Positions 33,555 through 42,057 of a stretch of 64,000 nt of DNA are shown in pieces. Below the pieces are notes generated by a model, which saw nothing but the letters and a program-made list of their open reading frames with translations, ran no database searches and was not told the origin of the DNA. The stretch is from Rhizobium rhododendri. Lineage in GTDB: Bacteria; Pseudomonadota; Alphaproteobacteria; Rhizobiales; Rhizobiaceae. Both the position numbers and the translations under genes were made by a program. The stretch covers positions 310,001 through 374,000 of the forward strand of contig NZ_CP117269.1 of assembly GCF_007000325.2 (NCBI RefSeq), in the 5' to 3' direction. How positions within the stretch are numbered: the stretch's first letter is position 1; each line of letters begins with the position of its first letter.

Positions 33555-34219
33555 TATCTGTTGCCCCCTCCCCGGCTGCCAACAACTGGCAGCCCAACAG
33601 ACAGGATCTCCTGGCAAATCTTGGGCTGTCGCTCGGTTTTGCAGCATCACTGGCATTTGCCGGCGAAAGCGCTCTCAGTCTCTTGAACGCCGGAATGCCG
33701 GCTGGATGTGCCGAATACGCGTCCAACGTCAGTCATAGCGAAGGGAATTTCAACAGTGTTTCCCCCGTCGTCAACGGGACGCGCTGCTATGGTGCATTTC
33801 AGTTCTGCGACAGCGGGACGTTGCAAGCCTATTGGGACGGTTCGCGCGAGGATTTTCTGAACAACCCTTCAGCGCAGGTCGCCGCCTGGGAGCGTTATCA
33901 ACGCGGCCAATGGAATGCCGCCCAGAAAAATGGCATGACCAGCCTGATCGGGCAACAGGTCTGCTATCAGGGCACTTGTGCCACGATCTCGCAGTCCTCG
34001 ATCCTCAAGGCCTGTCAGTTCGGCTGCGGCACTGGGGGCAAGCTCTATAATCTTGCAAAATCCGGTCTCGACTGCAGCGCGGCCGGCACGCGCGACGGCG
34101 CCGGCACCAGTGTCTGTGCCTACCTCATCTCCGGAGCTGGCTACAATGTCGGCTGCATCACCAACTCCGATGACGGCGTAGACTGCGCGCCGATTTCGGC
34201 AAAGGAGGTGCAGGAATGA
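33551..34219 (+). CDS. Secreted Cys-rich protein, possibly muramidase-like
   Basis: A 222-residue protein. A hydrophobic segment near residues 25-42 (LGLSLGFAASLAFAGESAL) could be a signal or anchor. The mature region has GCAEYASNVSHSEGNFNSV and GTRCYGAFQFCDSGTLQAYW, which recalls the E-S-N-x-G-A-x-Q-F pattern of lysozyme-like folds, and about ten Cys. I infer a possible second peptidoglycan enzyme for the mating channel; the evidence is limited to this pattern. It overlaps the next gene by four bases. Confidence 0.55.
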   Translation: MISVAPSPAANNWQPNRQDLLANLGLSLGFAASLAFAGESALSLLNAGMPAGCAEYASNVSHSEGNFNSVSPVVNGTRCYGAFQFCDSGTLQAYWDGSREDFLNNPSAQVAAWERYQRGQWNAAQKNGMTSLIGQQVCYQGTCATISQSSILKACQFGCGTGGKLYNLAKSGLDCSAAGTRDGAGTSVCAYLISGAGYNVGCITNSDDGVDCAPISAKEVQE

Positions 34220-34803
34220 CAGGGACAAGGCCGGGCGCCAAGATACTGCTGGTTGCCCTGAGCATCTCGATGGCGATACCGCGTTCCATGGTGACCGCTG
34301 AGGCGGCCCAGCCGTCATCCCATGTGTTTGCAGTTCCGCAGACCGGCGTCACCTTTCTGACCGGGGATAGTTGGCAACAGGCAGGCCAGACGATGCGCCT
34401 CTACGGCGTCCAGGCGTGCATCCGTGGAACCACCTATACCGACAAATCAGGCCAGAAGCAGGACTGTGGTGCAGTCTCTCTGGCGATGCTGGCAGCCATC
34501 TTCCAGGATACTAAACCCACCTGTGCTCCGCTCGCCGAGGTAGCAACCCCTACCTCCAGCCAGCACTCGACCATACTCGTCATCTGCTCGGCGCATGTCG
34601 GCAGCAACGCGCTCGACGTCGGCACCATGCTGATCACGCAGGGGTTTGCTTTTGCCGCGCTCACAACCAGCGGCAAGGCAGTCTATATGCCCTACGGCAT
34701 TGAGGAAGGGATTGCGCAGCAGTCGCGTGCCGGGCTCTGGGCTTACCCCGACATCCCGTATCCCAATCATGTGCTGTTCTCGAATCCCGCCAGACGTGAG
34801 TGA
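34216..34803 (+). CDS. Secreted SNase-fold (thermonuclease-like) protein, probably inactive
   Basis: A 195-residue protein with a signal peptide ending near TAEAAQPSS. The body resembles the staphylococcal nuclease/OB fold: QTMRLYGVQACIRGTTY where active enzymes have RLxGIDAPE, then QDCGAVSLAMLAAIF, LDVGTMLITQGFAFA and YGIEEGIAQQSRAGLWA. The glutamate that follows the R-L-x-G-I-D-A-P motif in active nucleases is not present, so catalysis is doubtful and a binding role is more likely. It is coupled to the gene before it. Confidence 0.65.
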   Translation: MTGTRPGAKILLVALSISMAIPRSMVTAEAAQPSSHVFAVPQTGVTFLTGDSWQQAGQTMRLYGVQACIRGTTYTDKSGQKQDCGAVSLAMLAAIFQDTKPTCAPLAEVATPTSSQHSTILVICSAHVGSNALDVGTMLITQGFAFAALTTSGKAVYMPYGIEEGIAQQSRAGLWAYPDIPYPNHVLFSNPARRE

Positions 34804-34866
34804 CGGGAGCACAGCCCTTGCCCACTATCCGCATCTATTCAATCCAAACAAAGAGGGAGATCCCAA

Positions 34867-35202
34867 ATGCCTGCGAACGTATCAGAAATGACGAATTACG
34901 TTGAGTTTGCCAACGATGGAAAAATCCTGCGAGGCAACATCGCTTCGATCGCCTATGACATCGATATTGCCGGCGAACCCTACAAAAGCGAACATCCGAA
35001 AGCGCCGGTTTATCGCTTGTTCTCTACAAGCCCGCGTGGTCGACGGGTCGAGATTGGTGGTATCTGGAAGAAGCAGAACCAAAACGGCGGCGACTACTTC
35101 ACCCTCACCGTCAACACCGGCTATGGCAAGCTCAATGCCAATCTCGGCCGATATCCCGGCCAGGATGACGAAAGCCTCATGGCGATCATTCCGTGGGACT
35201 GA
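34867..35202 (+). CDS. DUF736-family protein
   Basis: A 111-residue protein starting MPANVSEMTNYVEFANDGKI after GAGGGAG. The C-terminal part is the DUF736 signature: VEIGGIWKKQNQNGGDYFTL, then NANLGRYPGQDDESLMAIIP. DUF736 genes recur next to conjugation genes of rhizobial plasmids and integrative elements, and single-strand DNA binding has been suggested, but the role is unproven. It is the last gene of the accessory operon. Confidence 0.82.
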   Translation: MPANVSEMTNYVEFANDGKILRGNIASIAYDIDIAGEPYKSEHPKAPVYRLFSTSPRGRRVEIGGIWKKQNQNGGDYFTLTVNTGYGKLNANLGRYPGQDDESLMAIIPWD

Positions 35203-35345
35203 TCGGTTAAACAGGTTTGCCACGCAATGCCAGTCACCGTAGCCGCGATGCTGGAGGGCCCTGATTTTGAGGTCGGCGTGCGGAACCGACGCCGCGATGG
35301 CGGTTGTCAGCCATAAGGAGTAGGATGGCGGGCGGCACTGTAAAC
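35203..35345. other. Short gap after DUF736, nothing recognised
   Basis: No gene or terminator was identified between the DUF736 stop and the next small frame. Confidence 0.4.
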
Positions 35346-35555
35346 TTAAAGCCGTGACACCGTTCTATGGGCCTGAGGGTCTGACTTATGCGGCGTCAGG
35401 CACGCGATTTGGCGCCATGTTTGCATGGCTACTGATCGCAGTTCGCGGTGGTGCGCAAATGGAATATCATAGCGGGGAACGTTAAATAGATTGCTATTCG
35501 AGTCGTGGATGGAAACGAAACGGTGAAGCTGGCACGCTGACTTGGAGCGCTTCAT
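35346..35555 (-). CDS. Possible small protein of unknown function
   Basis: A 69-residue frame from ATG 35555 (MKRSKSACQLHRFVSIHDSN), preceded by a strong GGAGAGG site. It contains SNLFNVPRYDIPFAHHRELR and MQTWRQIACL, a pattern that looks conserved. The start overlaps by two bases the start of a plus-strand frame, so the two would be transcribed divergently from overlapping signals. The function is unknown. Confidence 0.45.
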   Translation of the reverse strand: MKRSKSACQLHRFVSIHDSNSNLFNVPRYDIPFAHHRELRSVAMQTWRQIACLTPHKSDPQAHRTVSRL

Positions 35556-35814
35556 GATCCTCTCCTGTAAGGATGATGGCCTTTCTAAATACGTTGTCGA
35601 CCGCTGCCCGAAGACCTCGGGCAAACGGATCGTCAAGGCCTCGCTCTTTGTCCTTTCCGATCCTGATGTCGCCGACAAGAACACCCTCGATACCGATTAC
35701 GCCTTGGCAATCAAATGCAGGCTCGCATCACTCGGCGTTGATGACCACGCTCACAATGAAGACGAAGAAAGTCAAAAAGGCATGGCAAGCGCGACGGCTG
35801 ACATCTTGATGTAA
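35554..35814 (+). CDS. Possible small protein upstream of a terminator
   Basis: An 86-residue frame from ATG 35554 (MILSCKDDGLSKYVVDRCPK), with GGAG six bases upstream, ending in an acidic DDHAHNEDEESQKG stretch. An intrinsic terminator follows at 35883. It competes with the minus-strand frame beginning at 35555 for the same start region. No family recognised. Confidence 0.4.
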   Translation: MILSCKDDGLSKYVVDRCPKTSGKRIVKASLFVLSDPDVADKNTLDTDYALAIKCRLASLGVDDHAHNEDEESQKGMASATADILM

Positions 35815-35839
35815 CGGAAGTCGGCTATCGATAGCGAAC

Positions 35840-35871
35840 GAGATAGTTACCTTCCGTTCCCCGCTATCTCG
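35840..35871 (+). repeat. Hairpin-forming repeat GAGATAG...CTATCTC
   Basis: GAGATAG near 35842 and CTATCTC near 35865 can pair across about 17 nt just before the terminator at 35883. It may protect the 3' end of the transcript. Confidence 0.4.
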
Positions 35872-35882
35872 AGTTCCTTACT

Positions 35883-35913
35883 GACCCGCCCTCGCGCGGG
35901 TCTTTTCTTTTTT
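35883..35913 (+). terminator. Intrinsic terminator
   Basis: GACCCGC at 35883-35889 pairs with GCGGGTC at 35896-35902 and is followed by TTTTCTTTTTT, a typical rho-independent terminator on the plus strand. Confidence 0.82.
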
Positions 35914-35940
35914 AAGCAAGGGACCAGGCAACCGGTCGGA

Positions 35941-36168
35941 TCACAAACGCCTCAAACCAGCGAAACCGTCTTCGCCTGGAAGTATACGACGCAGTTCGGC
36001 AAGCAGATTGATTAGTGGGTGCGTGGAGACAAGGTCGACAGCGGCTGTGATCGCCCTGCGTCCATGCGCGCTATCGATGCGCGCGCCGCGTTCGTCGCAA
36101 TAGGCGGTCACAGCCGCTATAACGGCCTCAATTTCATGGTTTTCAAGACTGATAAGAGACTGGAGCAT
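35941..36168 (-). CDS. Small conserved-looking protein, unknown
   Basis: About 75 residues from ATG 36168 (MLQSLISLENHEIEAVIAAV), with GGAGG nine bases upstream; the frame opens at a TTG further up. It contains CDERGARIDSAHGRRAITAA and VDLVSTHPLINLLAELRRIL. It is helical, without a signal. From memory such short proteins are frequent on rhizobial replicons without known function. Confidence 0.55.
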   Translation of the reverse strand: MLQSLISLENHEIEAVIAAVTAYCDERGARIDSAHGRRAITAAVDLVSTHPLINLLAELRRILPGEDGFAGLRRL

Positions 36169-36417
36169 TTCGAATGCCCTCCGCAACAAAACGCTGGAAT
36201 ATGTTCGGTTCTGACAGTTGAAAAGTAGGTCCCGCTCGGCTCAGGGGAATGGCCCGTCCGTGAAGTTTTTGCGATGTTGACACGCGCCTGAGAGTGGAGA
36301 CTGACGTGACGCGCTTCGCGCTTCAGCCAGCTTTCACGAGCGCGCCCTTTGGAGTTGACGCGCTCTGCCTGATGTGCGGTGCAGGTTTCACAAAGTCCCG
36401 GACAAGGATTTCCGTAA

Positions 36418-36660
36418 GATCCCATGGGGAGTGAAGAGCGGCCGTGACTCTGGCAAAGTGAGGCTGCGATATCGCACTCACCTGATAGGGGACGCTGTTA
36501 TGGAAGCTGTCGCTTCCCAACCGCAAATGCCAGCCGTTATCCCCACTGATCGTGGCGCGATTTTCATCTCATTTGGAAATCAGCAGCGCGACCTGGCTGG
36601 TTACATCTTTGTCGCCGGGCAATGGAGAGAAGATGTCAAAGCACTCGGTAGATGGCGGTG
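36418..36660 (+). pseudogene. 5' fragment of an IS110-family transposase
   Basis: The bases from about 36418 (AGATCCCATGGGGAGTGAA...) parallel those at 51178 upstream of the larger IS110 copy, and the frame then reads VIPTDRGAIFISFGNQQRDL, matching VDLGAIFVSLELSKSTWLV of that copy. Only the N-terminus is left. It marks a second, older insertion of the same IS type. Between 36190 and 36417 nothing was recognised. Confidence 0.6.
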
Positions 36661-36859
36661 ATGGGCCCGCATTGGCATGTCATTAGAGCGGTTCATCGGT
36701 CCATCAACCGCGGTGCAAGACTGTAAAATTGGCTCTGTGTGTGTCCACTCACGGCCGACGATACATGTCAGGCACCTCTCCTGACCATAGGGAGACTGCG
36801 CCGAACATACCGTCAGAGATAGGGGGCGGATCTTGACACGCGCAAGCAGGCCTTCTGCG

Positions 36860-37348
36860 TCACGCAGATTCCTGCGGTTCGCGGGGTACTGGCGCACCAT
36901 GGTCCGTTATCAAGGTCCCATTGAGATGATCGATCTCGTGCTGAAGACATGTGGCAAGGAGGCCTTCGGCTTCGAGAGTCTCCTTGCCGCCACCCAGCGT
37001 GTCGTATTCGACGGTAATCCTCGCTGGCCTGACGATGTCGACCATGGTGCCAGGAAGCGAAAGGCAGCCTTCCCTGAAAGTCGAACATTCCGTGGACGTA
37101 TCGACAATCACTTGATTGATGAGAACCCGGGCATCCCGACGCGCCTCCTGGACGACCCCGACGTCGACAACTACAACGCGTTTCAGAATGCCGATCTGCA
37201 CAGCCGCCAGCCCCACACCAAATGCGTTGTACATGGTTTCCAGCATGTCATCGATTAAAACGGCCGTCTCTGCGGCCTGGGGGTCAACCGCATCCGAAAT
37301 CTGACGTAGTGCTGGGTCAGGTATTGTGATTATTGTTCTTGTAGTCAT
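36860..37348 (-). CDS. def: Peptide deformylase, accessory copy with altered C-terminus
   Basis: About 162 residues from ATG 37348 after GGAG. All three metal-site motifs are intact: GVGLAAVQIG, EGCLSLPG (Cys ligand) and QHEIDHLNG (two His ligands and catalytic Glu). After that motif the usual YI/FIDHLSxLKR tail is replaced by TLITDHGAPVPREPQESA and a stop, so the last helix is missing or frameshifted. Deformylases remove the N-formyl group from nascent proteins; plasmid copies can lower sensitivity to inhibitors. It stands alone on the minus strand. Activity is uncertain without the C-terminal helix. Confidence 0.8.
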   Translation of the reverse strand: MTTRTIITIPDPALRQISDAVDPQAAETAVLIDDMLETMYNAFGVGLAAVQIGILKRVVVVDVGVVQEARRDARVLINQVIVDTSTECSTFREGCLSLPGTMVDIVRPARITVEYDTLGGGKETLEAEGLLATCLQHEIDHLNGTLITDHGAPVPREPQESA

Positions 37349-38258
37349 TTGAATCTCCAATCGTCATCAATCAAAGTGTGTGTTAAAATTAGAAGATGGA
37401 GAGGGTAAATTTCTTGTGGGTTTAAGATATGCTCCTTGTCCCGGTTTAGTTGTCACAAGACAGACTGACCCGGCATCCGTTCGTTTTAGGCGCTGTATGC
37501 ACCAGATTTTAGGTCACAATGTTCAAACCAGCGCCGGAAGTATTAGACAAAGCGGCGGGGATTCGACTCTTTTACAAAATGATTTTTTGACCATGTAGTA
37601 CGAGGATAACCTCACCACTTGAGATGGAAGGCACATTCATGATCGAATGATCTATTTCCGCTCGCTAGCCCTTCTTCAGCGCTGCCTTTACAGGGTTTGC
37701 CATCAAGAAATCCGAGATCTCCCTTTCGCTCATCGGGAAGCTGATCAGGAAGCAACTTGCTGTACTTGAACTTCGTGCTTTTTTGGCTCCCCGAGCCAGA
37801 CATCAGTCGTCTTACGCCACTGGCGAATAAACCCCAATTTTGTCGCATATTTCACCCATGCTACTGTATTGCGCTGCAACATACCAAATCTGATCACGAA
37901 TTCGTGAATTGGCAAATGAAGATTCTATGAAGCTTTATGTACCTGATTTCGTTGAATATTTCTGTTCAATGGGTGGAATTTTCTCACGGAAGACTACATG
38001 TTTCCCGAATTTTTAGCCCGCAATCAGCTACCTGGCCTTTGGCCAGTCCGACGACGTTTCCAAAATGTGGATAGCTCGGCAGCGAGCGGCACTTCAGAAA
38101 TATCGCTGTCGAGAACGAGCGAGCCGCAGACAAGCTGCCCAACCGGCTAACGAATGCTCAACGCCAAGCCAAGTTGTGCATAGATAGACGGCCATCCGTC
38201 AGTTCGCGGAGGGTCCCTTTTGCGAATACCTGAAGGCATCTCCCCCGGGACCACTCGA
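37349..38258. other. 900-bp region without a convincing gene
   Basis: Only short frames lie here. A minus-strand frame at about 37612-37760 reads MSEREISDFLMANPVKAALK in one phase, which might be a small gene fragment. AT-rich sequence occurs near 37850-38000. No terminator, IS end or RNA gene was recognised. Confidence 0.4.
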
Positions 38259-41200
38259 CTACCGCTGACGCGGCTTGTGCGAATGTCTTTGCGTTTCCTT
38301 CTGCATCTTAGCGATGGCGTCCTTCTCTGCCAGAAGTTCTTGCTGGGCTTGCCGTTGGCGCTCGATTTCAGGCGACTGGGTCACGTCGGCTGGAATGGGC
38401 GTCGACGGGTTTTGGTCGATAGCCTGTTTGGCCCGCGCAGCCGCATTTGCTTCCGCCTGCGTTCTATATGCGTGGTCGTCTCCGCCGCCGTCGATCGGCC
38501 GCTCGTTGGTGGCTGCGGTGCGTCCGGCTTGGCGCACCTCCCGCTCGGCCTCGACATCGGTGCGCTCGCGTATTGTCTGAAGGGCGATCGCGATTTCTAT
38601 GTCCGTCTTTTGACCTGGCCCTTGGACTCTGGAGCCCTCGGCAAGGCCAAGTCGACTTTCTTCGCCAGCCTTCTCTTGTCGCCGACGTTCCTCCACTTTT
38701 TCCCGCGCGGCCGTCAATTTGTCCTGTAGCTCGGGATTGCCAATTTTGAAGCCATGTTCGGCCGCAAGCTCGACAGCGAGGGCCTTCTCGCGCTCGGATC
38801 CGTTGACCGTGATCTTGTCCCACCTCCTTGCCGCCTCGCGCATCGCCGCCAGCATCGATTCACGATCGCGATCGGCCGGCTTTATTTTCTCGCTCTCGAC
38901 AATCGGCGCCTTGGGATCAGTGAGGGGCGGCTGTGGGGTCGCCCGTCCCACCGCTTGGGTTTGAGCTTGAGCCTTGACTTGCCCCTCGATACTGGCCTCA
39001 TCGGTACTCACGCCAGCCGAATTGCCGCCCCGATCAGCGCGGTCCCTTGTCATTTGTGCTTGGGTAGCGGCCAGCTTGTCCTGCAGCTCGGGGTTGGCAA
39101 TCTTAAATCCGTATTCTGCAGCAAGCTCGACGACTAGCGCCTTGTAGCTTTCAGTGCCATTGATGGTCAGCGCCCCCCATTTGCGGGACGCAACCTGCAT
39201 CGCGGCCAAAACCACCTGCCGATCCTTCCAATCGGCAATCTCCACCCTGTCGCCGTGATCGGTGAAAGCGACACTGCCGGCCCTGCCGCGATCGTTGCGA
39301 TGACTATAGCGGATTGTCTCGCCGTGCTCTTCGGCCACGAATTCGCGGAACTCATGTCTGACAGGTGCCACGAAGGTCTCGCCTTGGACCAAACCCCGTT
39401 TTTTCTCAATGCGCTCCTGCGTCGCCAGCATATCCTGCTGGGCCTCTCGAAGCTTACCGTGGAGCTTTTCGATCTGGGGCTGCTGTTCTGGTGGAAGATG
39501 CTGTTTGATCACCTCCATCTGGGCGTCCATCTCCGCAAATGAAGCAGTCATTACCTTCAGGTTTGCCATGTCGTCTGTCTCCTTTGGCGTTCCGCCTTTC
39601 TGATATGAAATGGATTGATACTCCTCGAACTCCGGCGCCATCGCACGCACCGCCATCTCACCGCGGTCACGGAAATGGAGGACGCTTGCCGTTACCACTT
39701 CCGCCGGCACCAACGGGCGCATCCTGTCGGCAAGGTCTCGCGCGACGACGAAGTGGTCGTTACCGCCACCCAGTGCGGGTTGACGGCGCGCCGGCGTGAT
39801 CCGATGCATCTCCGTCGGCCGAACATCGACAAACCCGAGCGTTCCGCCATCCCGACGTGCCAATTCCGCGGCAGCCGAGAGATCGCGGGTGAAGAGTGGC
39901 ACCGACGACCGCGTTCCAGGTCGCTCCGCCCGGTAGAGCCGCAACACGCCTGGATCTGGTGCAAATTGCGTAGGCGACCGCAAAGCCATGGCCGCCACGT
40001 CGCTCCAGCCGCTGGCTGCGGCTACAGCATGACGCTTTCCTTCTTCCCGTATCGGAATGTGGACAGCACCCATCCTTGCCGCCTCGACGCGCCGACGCAC
40101 GTTTTGCGATGCGACGCCTCTTTCCACGCGCTGGATGTCCTTCAGCTTATACCCGGGAGGGTTTGCCCGCTCGAACCGGCTCATCGCGTCCATGGGAATG
40201 TTTCGCTCACGCGCCTCTTCGGCCAGAGTTTTGCGCCAGCGCCTGAAATCCTGGATCCGCGGGTGAAGACGCTGGCCGGCGTCCGAGAGCATCTTGATGG
40301 CGGCATGAACATGAAGATGCTGCCGATCCCCGTGAAGCACGAAGGCATAGCGATGCCCGGCGAATTCCCTGGCAAGCGTTGCACGCACGGCATCGACGAA
40401 CCGATCCCTTGGCGTCCCCGGCTTGGCGCTAAAAATGACGTGGGCGACGTCACGGCGCTCTTGCGAACGGAGGTCGCGCTTCCAGTCCTTCGCCTCCTCC
40501 AGCGAACTTGCACCGGCACCGACCACCACATCCTCGCCAAACGATCCGTCCTTGTTCAGGCGAACCGCGCGCACGGCGTGGTGCATTCCCTTGCGAACCT
40601 GAGCGAGGTAGCGACTAACGCCTTCCACTCCGTGCGCAAAGCCATAGAGTTCTACTTGTCCGCCAGCGCCGAACGACACTTGCAGCAGCCTGTCGAGCTT
40701 GCTCAGGGATTTTCGGTTGTCGTAGATACGCTGCGCGCTTGCTTCACCGGGATGGGGACGGGCTGCAGCGCTGAGAACCACTTCAACAGATCGTCCCTTC
40801 CCTTTAGCATCGGGCTCGCTCCGCCATGCGATGCGGTGGCCAGGCAGCGCCTGTTTCAACGCCTCGCCCACAGCCTCATCTGAGTGCGATCGTACGAACA
40901 ATCCCAGCCGCAGCACATCCTTTGACGGCTGACGCCCGTATTCTTCTGCCCATTCGTCGGCAAGCGCCTGGATCCAAGATGCGCCTGCAACCTGTTCACC
41001 GGTCTCGCGTTCGACGGTCAATTCGCCATCACGGCTCTGATAGGCAAGAAGTTTGCGGACACGGGCACTTCCGGCAGCAAAACTCACCAGCTTGACCACT
41101 GCCGGCTGTGACCCTGCCGCAACGCCCAGGCGCTCGGCCAGGCCGGTAGTCCAGATCGGCGCGGCTCTCGCAGCACCTTCGCCGATATTTGAGCCAGGAG

Positions 41201-41516
41201 CAGCCTTTGCCCTCGCAGGTGAGCTGGCATGTCCCGCCGCCAAGGTGCCCAACCCTCCGCCTCCCCCGCTAACGCGGCGCTTGCGTCCTTCATCCTCCAA
41301 CTCCATCGGTACGGGCATGAACCCCGTACGCGGCCTGCTGCCCGTATAGGGCGTCCCATCGCCCCTGCGGCGCTTGCGCTTTGGTCCGGGCTTCTGGCGG
41401 ATTTTGCGGATAGCAAGGCCATCGAAATCCTGATCCTGGAAAGTGGCGGACGCACGCCGCTTCCGCCGCCGCTCGATATCGTCCAGGACACCCAGGAAAG
41501 CATCGACATCAAACAT
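38259..41516 (-). CDS. MOBP-like conjugative relaxase with C-terminal LPD7-like repeats
   Basis: About 1085 residues from ATG 41516, which overlaps the mobC stop. A basic N-terminal segment (KIRQKPGPKRKRRRGDG) precedes the relaxase domain: LLAYQSRDGELTVERETGEQ with a candidate catalytic Tyr, HVIFSAKPGTPRDRFVDAVR, and the three-His metal motif LHGDRQHLHVHAAIKML. The C-terminal third has two related repeats (RKWGALTINGTESYKALVVE and RRWDKITVNGSEREKALAVE, each followed by ELAAE-GFKI-NPELQDKL), resembling LPD7-type domains, plus long coiled coils. It should nick oriT and pilot the strand through VirD4. There is no helicase domain, unlike TraA. Confidence 0.88.
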   Translation of the reverse strand: MFDVDAFLGVLDDIERRRKRRASATFQDQDFDGLAIRKIRQKPGPKRKRRRGDGTPYTGSRPRTGFMPVPMELEDEGRKRRVSGGGGGLGTLAAGHASSPARAKAAPGSNIGEGAARAAPIWTTGLAERLGVAAGSQPAVVKLVSFAAGSARVRKLLAYQSRDGELTVERETGEQVAGASWIQALADEWAEEYGRQPSKDVLRLGLFVRSHSDEAVGEALKQALPGHRIAWRSEPDAKGKGRSVEVVLSAAARPHPGEASAQRIYDNRKSLSKLDRLLQVSFGAGGQVELYGFAHGVEGVSRYLAQVRKGMHHAVRAVRLNKDGSFGEDVVVGAGASSLEEAKDWKRDLRSQERRDVAHVIFSAKPGTPRDRFVDAVRATLAREFAGHRYAFVLHGDRQHLHVHAAIKMLSDAGQRLHPRIQDFRRWRKTLAEEARERNIPMDAMSRFERANPPGYKLKDIQRVERGVASQNVRRRVEAARMGAVHIPIREEGKRHAVAAASGWSDVAAMALRSPTQFAPDPGVLRLYRAERPGTRSSVPLFTRDLSAAAELARRDGGTLGFVDVRPTEMHRITPARRQPALGGGNDHFVVARDLADRMRPLVPAEVVTASVLHFRDRGEMAVRAMAPEFEEYQSISYQKGGTPKETDDMANLKVMTASFAEMDAQMEVIKQHLPPEQQPQIEKLHGKLREAQQDMLATQERIEKKRGLVQGETFVAPVRHEFREFVAEEHGETIRYSHRNDRGRAGSVAFTDHGDRVEIADWKDRQVVLAAMQVASRKWGALTINGTESYKALVVELAAEYGFKIANPELQDKLAATQAQMTRDRADRGGNSAGVSTDEASIEGQVKAQAQTQAVGRATPQPPLTDPKAPIVESEKIKPADRDRESMLAAMREAARRWDKITVNGSEREKALAVELAAEHGFKIGNPELQDKLTAAREKVEERRRQEKAGEESRLGLAEGSRVQGPGQKTDIEIAIALQTIRERTDVEAEREVRQAGRTAATNERPIDGGGDDHAYRTQAEANAAARAKQAIDQNPSTPIPADVTQSPEIERQRQAQQELLAEKDAIAKMQKETQRHSHKPRQR

Positions 41517-41916
41517 GACTGCCCACCAGGCGCCGCGCACGCGCGCGGCTGCTTGCACGCAACGCGTCAATCTCCCGCTCGTGCTGTACGACAAGCCTGG
41601 CAAGCCGTTCCACACCGCCATGCAGATGTTCATATCCGGGCACGCGACCACTGTTCAGTGCCCGCGCAATCTGGTTGAGGTTAACCCCCACTTTCCGAAG
41701 CTGAACCACGGTCGCCTTGAGCCGCTGCGCCACCTCGCCCTCAAAGGTTGGCCCAAAGCCTCCGGCTTCGCGCGCCAATCGCCGCAGCACTTCGCTGGTG
41801 GGGAGTGCAGCCTCTTCCGCGAACTTCGTCAGCGCTGCAAATTCCGCTTCCGACAATCTCACGCGCACCGATCTGTTCCGGCTTGGCCGCCTATGTGCAA
41901 TCGAGGTCTTGCTCAT
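41509..41916 (-). CDS. mobC: MobC-like relaxosome accessory protein
   Basis: About 135 residues from ATG 41916 after GAGAAGGG. The N-terminal half is a ribbon-helix-helix-like DNA-binding region (RNRSVRVRLSEAEFAALTKF, then SEVLRRLAREAGG), followed by the MobC signature VVQLRKVGVNLNQIARALNS. MobC proteins bind oriT and open the nick site for the relaxase. Its stop overlaps the relaxase start, so the two are coupled. Transcription runs away from the oriT candidate. Confidence 0.85.
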   Translation of the reverse strand: MSKTSIAHRRPSRNRSVRVRLSEAEFAALTKFAEEAALPTSEVLRRLAREAGGFGPTFEGEVAQRLKATVVQLRKVGVNLNQIARALNSGRVPGYEHLHGGVERLARLVVQHEREIDALRASSRARARRLVGSHV

Positions 41917-41982
41917 CCCTTCTCGCTCCGGTCGCCCTTGGCGACTGCCGGACGAGCCCGTCAGCCCATCGGGCACATGCCG

Positions 41983-42012
41983 GTTTTCGTACACCGAAAA
42001 CTGCTATCCTGC
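41983..42012 (+). other. oriT: Candidate oriT core: inverted repeat and nick-like site
   Basis: GTTTTCG (41983-41989) and CGAAAAC (41995-42001) form a perfect 7-bp inverted repeat with a 5-bp loop. Ten bases after it lies TATCCTG/C (42005-42012), the nick consensus YATCCTG/Y of RP4/VirD2-type relaxases; in RP4 the repeat-to-nick distance is also about 8 bases. The site lies 67 bp upstream of mobC, divergent from parA, where oriT is expected. The nick position after 42011 is inferred. Confidence 0.7.
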
Positions 42013-42057
42013 CAACCATATAATTCCCTTTTATCGTTCATATACAAGCGCCTATGC

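Noticed and set aside
39615..40883. 422-codon plus-strand ORF inside the relaxase gene
   Set aside because: High-GC shadow frame antisense to the relaxase, which carries all the family motifs.
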